Below are positions 33,151-44,016 of a DNA stretch of 64,000 bases, piece after piece. Positions within the stretch are counted from its first letter, which is position 1. The number at the start of each line of letters is the position of its first letter. The notes beneath the pieces were generated by a model, which worked only from the letters and a program-made list of their open reading frames with translations, did no database searches and was not told the DNA's origin. Source of the stretch: Sorghum bicolor (taxonomy: Eukaryota; Streptophyta; Magnoliopsida; Poales; Poaceae); NCBI RefSeq assembly GCF_000003195.3, contig NC_012876.2:7295306-7359305 (forward strand), in the 5' to 3' direction. The position numbers and the translations under genes were made by a program.

Positions 33151-33841
33151 TGTTGACACCATTTTTTGGGCACGTGTCCAGGATGGCAGGACAGGGTGGC
33201 AGTACGATGCGGGTTGCTGGTAAAGATGGTTGCCGATGAGGGAAAGGTTGAATATGACTAAGTCCTCAGACAGTGATATGGTGCCAATGACCAAGTAAAA
33301 GGGTCTGCCGATGACTATGGCAAAGGGATTGCCGATGACGCGAAGGAGGAGTCCGGAAACTGCCAGTTGTCATGTGGAGGAATTTCGGTTTGTCACGAAG
33401 GATGGTTTTATTATTTCCTTATGTTATTCGTATCGTTTTGTATACGGGTTCCGTGTAATTTGGAATTCGAATTCTAATCGTGTCTGGTCGTAGCTCTTGG
33501 AGCAGGGTATAAATATAAGCCCTAAGACCTTGTAATCAGGAGATCTATCAATCAATCAAACACACGTTTTTTACTCATATTCCAGCATTTACTTTTCGAC
33601 GACTTCGTCATACGTTTTCTTTTTGTTACGAGTTCTTAGGAATTCGTCGACTCAAGCTCGGCGTATCCTCAAGTTCCGCGTGAGTACCTCTTAGCCGTGA
33701 CATCCGGGCGTATCGCTGTTGTCAGGACTAAAGTATTCGAGTTATCACCTTTGCCGATAGTAAGATCAAATCGGCTGGCACGCCTTAACGTTTGTATCGG
33801 GTATTAGCCTTTTGTGTTTGCAGACTAGTTTTGCATCAACA
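33151..33841 (+). repeat. 3' LTR of the Tat-type element
   Basis: It is 691 bases and identical to the 5' LTR apart from one substitution that I see, so insertion was very recent. Confidence 0.93.
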
Positions 33842-34824
33842 ATCGGTCATTAAATGAGGTCACTATTAAAAACAAGTACCCACTGCCTAGAATAGATGAC
33901 TTATTTGACCAACTGAAAGGAGCATGTGTGTTCTCCAAAATTGACCTCCGATCTGGCTATCACCAGTTGAAAATCCGTGCAACTGACATACCTAAGACAG
34001 CTTTTACCACAAGGTATGGCTTGTATGAGTATACAGTCATGTCATTTGGGCTGACCAATGCACCTGCATACTTCATGTATATGATGAACAAGGTGTTCAT
34101 GGAGTATTTGGATAAGTTCGTGGTAGTATTCATTGATGATATATTAATCTTCTCCAAAACCAAAGAAGAACATGCTGAACACTTGAGGCTGGTCTTGCAA
34201 AAGCTTAGAGAGAATAAATTGTATGCCAAGAAAAGCAAGTGCGAGTTTTGGTTGGATGAGGTCTCATTTTTGGGACATGTGGTCTCTAACGGTGGAATAG
34301 CCGTAGACCCCAGCAGAGTGCGGGATGTGCTAAATTGGAAGCCTCCAACTAATACTAGTGAGATCCGTAGCTTTCTGGGACTAGCTGGTTATTATAGGAG
34401 ATTTATTAAAGGATTCTCCAAGTTAGCAAAGCCTATGACAGCCCTACTAGAGAAGAGTGCCAAATTTATTTGGTCAGATAAGTGCCAAGAAAATTTTGAG
34501 GAGCTAAAGAAAAGGTTGACCACAGCCCCAGTGTTGATCTTACCAGATCTGAGTAAAACCTTCTCTATTTATTGCGATGCATCTCGCCTAGGCCTTGGAT
34601 ATGTGCTTATGCAAGAAGGAAGAGTAGTGGCGTACGCATCCAGGCAGTTGAGAAAACATGAGCTGAACTATCCTACTCATCATTCGGAGCTAGCTGCCGT
34701 GGTTCACGCTCTAAAGATTTGGAGGCATTATCTAATTGGACACAAGTGTGATATTTATACGGATCACAAAAGTCTAAAGTATATTTTCACACAGTCAGAC
34801 CTGAACCTAAGGCAACGCCGCTAG
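33842..34824 (+). pseudogene. Chromovirus RT (continued) and RNase H
   Basis: The frame resumes at 33847 (TCA TTA AAT GAG). RT motifs follow: [15 protein letters not shown], the catalytic FIDD at 34129-34140, and [11 protein letters not shown]. RNase H starts near 34560 ([18 protein letters not shown]) with [11 protein letters not shown]. The frame ends at TAG 34822-34824, probably a Trp codon changed to stop, and then continues into integrase in the same frame. Confidence 0.88.
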
Positions 34825-36450
34825 CTAGAATTAATAAAGGATTATGACCTGGAAGTGCATTACCATCCCGGGAAGGCAAACGTTGTTGCCGATGCACTTA
34901 GCCAAAAGAGCTATGCCAATGGGCTGCAATTGACCTTCATTCCCACAGAGTTGCTAGCTGAAATAGAGCATCTCAATTTGGGTTTAGTGAACAACACTGT
35001 TGAATTGGAGTTGGAGCCCACCTTAGAGCAAGAAATCCGCAAAGGTCAGTTGGAAGATGAGAAACTAAAGGAAATTTCAGAGAATGTAGTGCTTGGAAAA
35101 GCACCGGGTTTCAAGTTAGATGAAAATGGTACACTATGGTTTGGGAAGAGAATATGTGTGCCAGAAGTGAAATCCATCCGAGATGCAATCCTGCGTGAAG
35201 CACATGACTCTGCATATTCAATTCACCCCGGAAGCACCAAGATGTATCTAGATCTTAAAGAAAAATACTGGTGGTATGGATTAAAGAGAGATGTGGCAGA
35301 GTATGTAGCGTTATGTGATACTTGTCAGAGGGTGAAAGCCGAGCACCAAAGACCTGTAGGGTTCTTGCAACCAATGCAAGTGCCTGAATGGAAATGGGAA
35401 GAAGTAGGTATGGATTTCATCACTGGGTTGCCCCGCACTCAGCGTGGGTATGATTCAATTTGGGTAATAGTGGATCGACTCACTAAAGTTGCTCACTTTT
35501 TGCCCGTTAAGACCAACTATGATGGTGCAAAGCTGGCAAAGTTATATATGGATAGAATCGTGAGTCTGCACGGAGTTCCGAAGAAGATCGTGTCTGATCG
35601 GGGTACACAGTTCACATCTCACTTTTGGCATAAAGTACATGAATCATTGGGAACAAAGTTGAACTTTAGTTCCGCGTATCATCCCCAAACCGATGGGCAG
35701 ACTGAAAGAGTAAATCAGATTCTAGAAGACATGTTGAGAGCATGTGCGTTACAGTATGGTACCAGCTGGGACACTAGTTTACCATATGCTGAATTCTCAT
35801 ATAATAATAGTTACCAGAAAAGTCTCGATATGGCACCGTTCGAAGCATTGTATGGGCGGAAATGTAGAACACCTCTGTTTTGGAATCAGACTGGTGAGAG
35901 TCAAGTATTTGGACCTGATGTTCTTAGAGATGCAGAGGAAAAAGTGCGGAAAATACGGGACAACTTGAGAGTAGCTCAGTCTCGACAAAAGAGTTATGCG
36001 GAAACTAGAAGAAGAGAATTGGCATTCGAGATAGGCGACTATGTGTATTTGAAGGTGTCACCTATGAGAAGTGTCAGGAGGTTTAATAAGAAGGGAAAAT
36101 TGGCACCGAGGTACGTTGGACCGTTCAGAATTCTTAGGAGACGTGGAGAAGTGGCCTATCAGTTAGAGTTGCCTGCGAGTATGTCGGGTATTCACGATGT
36201 GTTCCATGTGTCACAACTGAAGAAATGTTTGCGAGTGCCTGAGGAACAAATTCCATTGGAGGAACTCACAGTTGAAGGAGATCTAACTTATGAGGAATAT
36301 CCAATCAAGATCTTAGAAACAGCAGAAAGAGTCACCCGGAGTCGGGTTATAAAGATGTGCAAAGTGCAGTGGCACCGATATAAAGAAGAAGAAGCCACTT
36401 GGGAAAGAGAAGATGAGCTGAGACAGTCTTATCCATATCTCCTTGAGTAA
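34825..36450 (+). pseudogene. Chromovirus integrase with chromodomain-like tail
   Basis: The frame is the same as RT and unbroken to the stop at 36450. The zinc-binding region (H-H-C-C; HPGSTKMY...CDTCQRV) is at about 35205-35335. The catalytic Asp, Asp and Glu lie in GMDFITG (near 35410), SDRGTQF (near 35596) and DGQTERVNQ (near 35692). The tail at about 36300-36445 (VIKMCKVQWHRYKEEEATWE) is a chromodomain-like module thought to guide insertion into heterochromatin. It is cut off from RT by the TAG at 34822. Confidence 0.88.
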
Positions 36451-36484
36451 GCATCGTCTCAATCTCGAGGACAAGATTATTTTT

Positions 36485-36494
36485 AAGGGGGGTA
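36485..36494 (+). other. Polypurine tract of the chromovirus
   Basis: AAGGGGGGTA lies just before the 3' LTR and is the plus-strand cDNA primer. Confidence 0.75.
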
Positions 36495-36498
36495 GAAT

Positions 36499-39440
36499 TG
36501 TAACACCCAAAAATTCTGTTTCTTTTAAATAGATGAAATGAATTTAAATGAATTTATTTTGTGAGCATTTTCAATGTAGGAAAATAAATAAATTTGGAGA
36601 AATTAAAATTTAATATAAGCCTAGAGAAAACTTTATGTTGCATTCATGCTGGGGCATTCTTTTATGTGATGAGTGTTTTGAAAATCAAATTGATTAAAAA
36701 TCCATTTGGGAAATGCATTGAAAATTTGTTTGAGAAAAAGAAAAGGAAAAGGAATTTCTTTCTCCCCCTTTCTCTCCATTTCGGCCTCTCGGCCCAAAAA
36801 CCCCCCCGCGCGCGCCCTCTCCTTCCTGGGCCGCGGCCCAGCCGCCCCCCTCTCCCTTCCCCTCTCTCTCCCCGCTGACAGGCCGGGCCCGCCTGTCAGC
36901 TCCTCCTTCCCCAAACCAACGCCCCGCTCCTTCCTCTCTCTCTCGGTTTGGAAACCGCAAGGCCGAAGCCCGCGCCCACGATCTTCCCCTCTTCCCCCGC
37001 GTTCGGCTTGAAAAGGATAGCGCCCGCGCCGAGCTTGAACCGCACCCCGCGCCCCATTCGTTTCCCTGCTCACCTTCTCGCCTGGGAGCACCGAGCGCCG
37101 CCGAGTTCGCCGCCGCGGTGGAAGATTCGATTGGCCAAGTTTTCTTCCCCGTAATCCCCTTGCCGAGCTCCTTTTTAGTCCCGCGAAGTCGCCTAGATTC
37201 TTCTTCTTATTTTTCCCACCTCGGTTTTCTCTCTAGCTGCCGCTGTGTGTGCTCAGGAGAATCCTCGCCGCCGTTTCGCGTGGTCAGCCGAAGTCGATCC
37301 GTCCTAGTCCTTGTTCCGGGCGTCTTCGGGTTCGCGGTGAGCTCCTGTGGCCTCCCGTGCTCTTGGATCGAAGTTTTGTCCACCAAAGGACGTTTTCTCC
37401 TTCTTCGGCGATCTCCCAGCCATGGCGCCGCCGCGGAGGCCTTGCTCCGGCCGGCCGGCCGGCGAGCCCTTCCCTCTCTCCCCTCTAGATTAAATCCGAG
37501 CCGTAGATCACTAATCTGACGGCCCAGTGAGCCCCGTACCCCTTCGCGGGTCAGTTTTGCTAAAGAGTCCCCCTGGGATTTAGTATTTGAGCCACAGTCC
37601 TTAGCGCAATTCGTAAACTACGCTTTGTCTTTTTGGAAAGCGTATTTTCCGTCGGTTAGGTCAAAATACGCTTTCGGGAAATTACAGAATTGCCACTGAA
37701 CTTGTTTTGGCCATAAAATATTCGTTATAGCTCCGAATTGACCCGTTCAAATTGCGTTAGGTTCGTAATTAAATTATCTACATGATAATACCACTGTTTT
37801 TGTAGTTTGCAACTTTTTATTTTCAGGGTTAGGTTTAATTAATTAATTGCCTATAGGAAATCGCCGATAAGTCGTAACTTGGTCGTTTTAGCTCCGAATT
37901 TCGTGATCTTCGTATCTATGTGATCGTAGCGAAACGTAGGTTCTGTTTTTAAATATTTTATTTCATTTTTGATCTGTTGGTGTACTGTTCTAATTAAATG
38001 ATTGTTTGCTTGTATGAATGAACCTGGATGCGTGTTGTTGTGTGGTACCGATCGAGCGCAGACGGTGACGTGTCCGTGGGTGATCCATTTCACTTCGAGG
38101 AGCAGCAGGACCAGCAGCAGTTCCCCTTCACCGAAGGCAAGTATAACATGGGTTTCCCTTGTACACCTATTCACTTAATTAATTACGCATTTGCATGTGT
38201 CTAATTTTGATAACCCTAAGGACATCCTAGCTACCTGACTAAACACTTATGACACCTATGGGAAGAATGCATGTGGGTAGCTTTGCTAGTGCTCTAATTA
38301 ATTGAGACTTTATTATCACTCTGACTTTAATAAATATGATGATAAATATTGGGAAAAAGGGCTATGGTGCAATTGACTTCGGTCGGGTTGACCTAGACCC
38401 TCCGTAAGGACTTCTCTGTAAGCGACAATCCGGGACTTACAGTGCAACCGTGATGGTTATATGGCTCTAACTTTAGCTCAGTAATAGGATCTCATCTAGC
38501 TGGTTAGAGGTTACCCGAAAGGGCGCAAGAGGGGCTTGCCACTTTGGGTATAGAACTGCTTCTGTTCCTATGTGTATAGCCGTGATGGAAATGTGCCATA
38601 AGAAAGGGGGGTTCTCTATATCTGCCTGCCGAGGAAACCTCGCGGCCCTAACTGGTTAGACGTGGCCTATGGAAGGCTTCATAGTGTTCCCTGCCCGCTC
38701 ACCTTGGCAGTGTTAGTGGGTCTTGCAAACCCCGGGCATATGGGTAACACGACTTACGGGAAAAGTGCACACCTCTGCGCAGAGTTTGATCAAATTGGTA
38801 TACTAGCCGTGCTCTCGAACATGAGCGGCCTTGGACCCTTACGGAATAGTTGGGTGTGGATGGTTATGGGAAATAACTAATGAAATGCTGACGCATTGAT
38901 CGTGATGATTAATGTGGTTTAACCGTGATGGTGATGGTGTTAGCCGTGAAGGTTAACGGTGTTATTATCATGTACTCATTTGGGCTAATTGGAAGCTTAA
39001 GCATAATTGATGATTAAATAGGATTAAAACATTGACCAATTAAAATGCTAACTGCAGTAGCCAGTGTCTGACCTTTTTGAGCCGCATAAATTCCTATGTT
39101 ATGCTTGCGGAGTACGAGATGTACTCACGCTTGTCTTTTTATTTCTTTTGGACAAAAATCCCGGATGGGTAACAGATGACAGCTATTACGAGGAATTTCC
39201 GGAGGACTTCTAGGTTGGCGATCCCCCAGTCGGTCGTCCCTGTGTTGGAGTTATCTTACCATAGCTAGTTATGAGTTTATTTTCCGTTTGTCGCAGACTT
39301 TGATATATTTGTGTTGTAATAACGTTTTGTAAGACACTTGTGATGATACATTTGTAATTTGTCGACTTGTGTGCGCGACTATTCCTGGGGCGCACATGAG
39401 ATTATTGTACTCAAATTTATCCTTAAATTTGGGTGTGACA
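36499..39440 (+). repeat. 3' LTR of the plus-strand chromovirus
   Basis: Length is 2,942 bases. It ends GGGTGTGACA and is followed by the TCTAA duplication at 39441-39445. Open frames shared with the 5' LTR are repeats of the same non-coding sequence. Confidence 0.92.
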
Positions 39441-39720
39441 TCTAACTCATTTATCCCCATTCCGTGAGGCCTTTTAGCTATAGGTGCAGTATCAGGTGGT
39501 AATTTGATAATATTTAATTCAATGTCTCCGGTCAAGAAGCATACCTGGCAACTTATCCGAAAAAAAATCATCTGGAAATTTATTCACAACTACTACTTTC
39601 TCTTCACACTCCATCTCCGTAGTATATTTCTTCATCCAATCCAAACCCAAGATCACATCTATGCTTGGAGTTCTCATAAGCATAGGACTGACAGGGAAAT
39701 CTACCCCCCTTAAAATGAGA
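39441..39720 (-). pseudogene. Protease end and RT start of the minus-strand chromovirus
   Basis: On the minus strand from about 39700 this reads DVILGLDWMKKY (protease end), a frameshifted linker, and then PPDTAPIAKRPHGMGINEL, which is the RT N-terminus. It stops where the plus-strand chromovirus was inserted. The continuation on the other side (14838 downward) gives EELKRQIK and then jumps to the chromodomain. Confidence 0.75.
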
Positions 39721-39890
39721 TTTATTGGGGGATACTAGAGACTACTGCTCCTATCGTTTTTAGATGCTACACATCATAGTCTTTTAAATTTCTTGTACCA
39801 AGTCTCTTAATCCAAGGTTGGTTTCAACACTAAGTTCCATCTATTGGTACCTTTATCGCCAATAAGTTGTTTCACTCTCATATTGCATAT
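39721..39890. other. Degenerate internal DNA of the minus-strand chromovirus
   Basis: No frame or motif could be recognised in this short stretch between the protease remnant and the solo LTR. Confidence 0.4.
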
Positions 39891-39895
39891 GTAAC

Positions 39896-42462
39896 TGAAG
39901 CGCCCCTGGTAAACCAGGAACTCAAATGTGATACAATACTAGTCCCAGGAGGCTAGTAACACATTTATTACATCAGATAAGTTTCAGCGCAGTAGTCTTG
40001 GAAAGCGTGGACAAGGAAGGCACGCTATAATAATAAGACACCAAAATACAACACAGGTCCAAAGGACCCAGAAACAAACGATATCGCCATCGAACATCTG
40101 ACGAGTCCCAATGCCACAGGCTTAGTTGGGTGCAGACACGACCTTACTCGAACGCCACTTCGGGATCGAAGTCCGGATCTTCCTCTGTTTAATAAAGCAA
40201 GGGTGAGTACAAAGTACTCAGCAAATCCAACCTTACCCTACGGAAGGGGATAACAGTATATATGCATATGGATAAATCAAGGATGAGGCTTAGTTTTATT
40301 TGCATAAAGCTATCTTTTTACACATGCAAGGTTTCATTTCACAAATACTGTTGTAAAAGACCTCTTTTTCCACATATGATAGTATTTCTGAAAATGGGGG
40401 TTTGATCACAATTTTAAGTGTCGTTGAACCCTTGTTTCCACAACACAATGGCAGTCAACCATTTATTTCTAAAATCACACTCACTCTCATATTTTCACTC
40501 ATCCCATCCCATCTAGTTGTTGAAACCAAACCATAACCCGTCCGAGACCGCGGACACGGCTATCCAGATAGATTTACACTCTGCAGAGGTTGTACACTTT
40601 TCCCACAAGTAGGATACCATAACTTACACCGTCGTGCAAGCACAGATCCATCAAAGTCATTACCCTCCATATCTAAGTAATGGCGCTCACCACGGGAACA
40701 CTAAGGCCACATCTCATGATACCATAATAATTCACAAAGCTCTTTTCATATATTTCCACAATTTCACATACATCACTTAGTGTCCCGTTGCACACCTGCC
40801 TCCAGGTGATTGCCATACTAACTAGAGGGATTTAGACTAAGCCTTTCCCATGCAAGGCGAGTCGTTGTACGATAAATGAGTTAGGCAAGATGAATCATCA
40901 ACTCAGTCCTTAATCGAGACAAGGCGGATATCTTCACGCTTAACCCCGCAAGGTATAAGCCACAACACCAGGACATCCCAAAAGAGATCCCATCCGCCCC
41001 ATGTCCATAGTAATCACATCTATAACTTGTTCATTAACCCTTTCACAATACCCACAATTTATTTTCACCACTCACACCTTTTACTTTTAAAATCATTATA
41101 TTTGATAAAATACAACTATGAGTATCCAGAATGAGTAACAAGTCCTAAGCATACTAAATAATAATATTTCTGTCATAGCATATTATTTTGTTCCTAGGTT
41201 CGAACAAGATAATTACCGGGTAATATCAATTCAAGGATGACTATTCAACAGGTTTTAACTAAGCAGCGAAAATACTTCGTACATATATCGTACATGCAAT
41301 ATTTAAAACGGCTTCTACGGGTTGTGTTTAAAAATAGGATCAATATGCATCAAAGGGGATCGGTTGGACTTGCCTCCGTCGGCGTCCTCGGCAAACTCCT
41401 GCTGACAGTCCGGGTCCTCGGCGTCAAACTCGCGGTACTCGTCTCCAACGTTCTCGTTTTCTGGCTCGTTCACTCCGTCAACTAAAATACGCGACGAACG
41501 ACACAGACAATAGGCACAGATAAATAATCATATAAATTCAAATGAGCTCCAAAAATCATGAAATTAATATGGGAGGTAGATCATGATTTTAGATGAATTT
41601 AGGAAAAAGAATTATTAAAATCAGAGTTAGCATGTGGCATTTGTGAAATGGCCGGAATTTAATCATGCGAAAAAGGCTAACGATGATTAAGGAATGGATG
41701 CTTCACGTGGGCATTTGTTTGGCTGGTAGTGCATGTTGCATGCATGCATGTACTATTTGGAGTTAATGCTTGGCCCACACATGCATGGTTAGAGAGAAAT
41801 TAGCAGGGGTCATTAGAACTCTTCTGTATGTCATGGTTCTATTCGTGGAGTTCTTGGCAGTGAACCAGTACAGACAAATACATGGAAAAATACAGAAAAA
41901 TACTACAGAAAGACAGAGAAGAGCAAGGAGATGCTCATGAGCTGCTCACCTCGTCTTGCGACGACAGTCGAGCTCGGCTTCTGCGTATAGCCGTATATAG
42001 TATACGCGAAGTGAGAGCGAGTGAGCGAGTGAGTGAACGTGTTTTTCGGGTGGTGAGAGTGAGCACCCGAGGCTGGCTTTTTATAGGCCAAAGCGCTCAG
42101 CTGCGTGCCATTAAAAATGCTACTGTAGCGCATGGTCGGTGCCTAATTTCATACGAAGGACGATGTCCCATTTGCATGCACGTTGCATGCAAATGGACGG
42201 TGCCTAATCACCGTGTCCTTGCATGCAGGTGCATGCAAATGGTCGGTGGCATGTCATGCATGCATGCATGAGATATATATTCGTGTAGGTGCACTGCTAT
42301 GTTTTCTCGCATGTAAGCTTGCTGGTACTTGCTATTATTTGTGCGCGAAAAATATGGATGAAGATACTATAGAGCTCAAATTATTTTATAGTTTTTGAAA
42401 TATATTTTGAAAATAATTTTTAATGCGAGTGATTTTCGAATGTGAATTTTTGGGATGTTACA
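39896..42462 (-). mobile_element. Solo LTR inserted in the minus-strand chromovirus
   Basis: Length is 2,567 bases, starting TGAAGCGCCC and ending GGGATGTTACA, flanked by GTAAC at 39891-39895 and 42463-42467. The minus-strand reading starts TGTAACATCCC, as in related chromovirus LTRs. It carries the CTCTGCAGAGGTTGTAC motif near 40568. No internal sequence remains. Runs of TGCATG words occur at 41730-42270. Confidence 0.85.
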
Positions 42463-42467
42463 GTAAC

Positions 42468-42829
42468 TTTGTAGACTTTGGTGTCATCTGATCCTCATAC
42501 ACAATTCTTAATCCATGAGTATCAGTAATAACATAAACCTCCATTGGTATTAGCACACTCCAAATGGAATGATATCTTGAAACAAACCAACATACCAAGC
42601 ACTTGATGTCCTTGTAGATGTTCTTGTCATTAACCACTTCTTCTCTTGTAACTTCTTTATTTAAGCTACCCCCTTCAAAGGGTCAACTAGGGGACACAAG
42701 AAAGGTAGCTTGCACTTTTTCCAGACAAGTTGACTAGCACTGGGACCTTTTGATATCCCAAAGAACTTATGTGCAAGAGAACAAACAGGTATCCTGAAAT
42801 TTTCCTCTTAGTATGAAAACACCGGCGTA
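42468..42829. other. Unrecognised internal DNA of the minus-strand chromovirus
   Basis: The stretch is AT-rich without an open frame of note. It should correspond to a decayed part of gag or its leader. Confidence 0.4.
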
Positions 42830-43560
42830 GTAAAACAGGTATAACTCCTATTCTGTTAATCAAATAGAGTTGTAGCTTATACCGTTAGAAAACTTATGAA
42901 ATTCCCTACAACTATCATATAGAAAACCTCCTTAGGTTCTGTCTTTAAACTTAGGTAAAACAGCCAAACTTAATATCCATCCTGAAAATGTCTCAGCAAA
43001 GGTGCAGTAGATTCCAAAAATTATATCTCGAGCTACTTAACACATCTGGAGATGATCCTTACATTTTTGAAAATATTAGGAAATCCTCTACAACTTTAGT
43101 ATACCACGTTTTTCCAGATTCTATCTTTAACTTGGCTGTAAATAGGAAATGCCAGATCTATCCAGATTTTGAAACCGAACAGCAACATCCAAGTTTAAAT
43201 GTCATATCTCAGGTTCTGCTTATCCAAATGAGTTCCAGCTTATACTGTTGGAAAGCTTATAAAATTGTCTACAACTTTGCTATAGGACACTTTTCCAAAT
43301 TATATAGTTATATTTGTCTCAAACAGTAAGCAACCAAAACTGGTCCAGATTCTTGACAGCACAGTTGTATCATATTGTGATTTTTGTAACTTCCAAACCA
43401 TAACAGCTATGAGGGTGAATCTTGCGGTCAGGAAAATATCTTGAAGTCTAGTTGTTCCCAGAAAAATTTGGTAAACTTTGCACGACCAAAACTTGAGATA
43501 CTCCCAAATCATTGCAGACTGCTACAGAAATCAGCAAGGGACAGAAACAAGAGATAGCCA
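42830..43560 (-). repeat. Four diverged ~180-base tandem repeats in the retroelement leader
   Basis: A phrase of the type GGAAA...CTACAACTTT recurs with its core CTACAACT at 42906, 43088 and 43269, and as CTAGTTGT at 43448: spacings of 182, 181 and 179. Words such as ATATCTC, TCCAGATT and CTGT occur at matching phases. Copies are strongly diverged. The region lies between the primer-binding site and the place of gag. Confidence 0.55.
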
Positions 43561-44001
43561 AACCCAACTACTTATTCCACTAATCCTTATGCCTTAAGCC
43601 TATGAACTAATGAAATTGTGAGGAAATCCACAAGATCATTGCAATCAGTACAAAGATCCAAATCAAGAATGAACATAATAACAAACCAATTAAGCATTGA
43701 AGGTTCACACTTCACTCAACTTGCGATACTATCGTTCTCTTCATAGAAAGGGCAAAGATCCTAAAATTCTCTTTCAACTACGTAAGCAGGTGGTAAGAGA
43801 AGATTCTAAAAGCTTATCAAATCAAGGAGTAAAGATGAGAACAAGTACTTTTAAAATAAGCAACAAGGTAAAGATGAATAGCAATGGAAAAGATATAGAA
43901 TAGAGAAAAATATCAAGGTTTATAGAACAAGGATTGTATAACAATTTAAAAACCTTAAGACGACCAATTTCTAACTAGGCTTGCGTCCTACAGTCAGCAT
44001 T

Positions 44002-44013
44002 GCTTTGATACCA
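44002..44013 (-). other. Primer-binding site of the minus-strand chromovirus
   Basis: The minus-strand sequence TGGTATCAAAGC is the same as in the plus-strand chromovirus and is separated from the right LTR by three bases. It proves the element's orientation. Confidence 0.85.
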
Positions 44014-44016
44014 CTT

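Larger units (their letters stand above)
21498..33841 (+). mobile_element. Young Tat-type Ty3/Gypsy retrotransposon with antisense PMD gene
   Basis: The element is 12,344 bases with two 691-base LTRs (TGTTGACACC...GCATCAACA) that differ at one position seen (near 22158 versus 33811), a 5-base target duplication, gag-protease, RT, two RNase H domains, integrase, and a multi-exon antisense gene before the 3' LTR. The second RNase H and the antisense gene point to the Tat lineage (the group of RIRE2, Grande and Ogre). A TAA in pol (27028-27030) means this copy probably cannot make integrase in one piece. The hexamer GCCGAT/ATCGGC is enormously over-represented along its whole length. Confidence 0.93.
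14839..39440 (+). mobile_element. Plus-strand Ty3/Gypsy chromovirus (RIRE8/RIRE3-like, Tekay type), carrying a nested Tat element
   Basis: This is a complete element: 2.9-kb LTRs with TG...CA ends, a 5-base target duplication, a tRNA-Met-type primer site, an extra ORF0 before gag, gag, protease, RT, RNase H, integrase with a chromodomain-like tail, and a polypurine tract. Removing the Tat insertion leaves about 12.3 kb. Rice RIRE3 and RIRE8 are known to have an extra ORF before gag and long LTRs, so they are the best match. The LTRs differ at roughly 35-40 positions by eye (about 1.2-1.3%). Three in-frame TAG codons disable its proteins. Confidence 0.92.

Noticed and set aside
42988..43329. 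113-codon open frame in the minus-strand chromovirus leader
   Set aside because: It falls on the 180-base repeats and is not kept in frame between repeat units.
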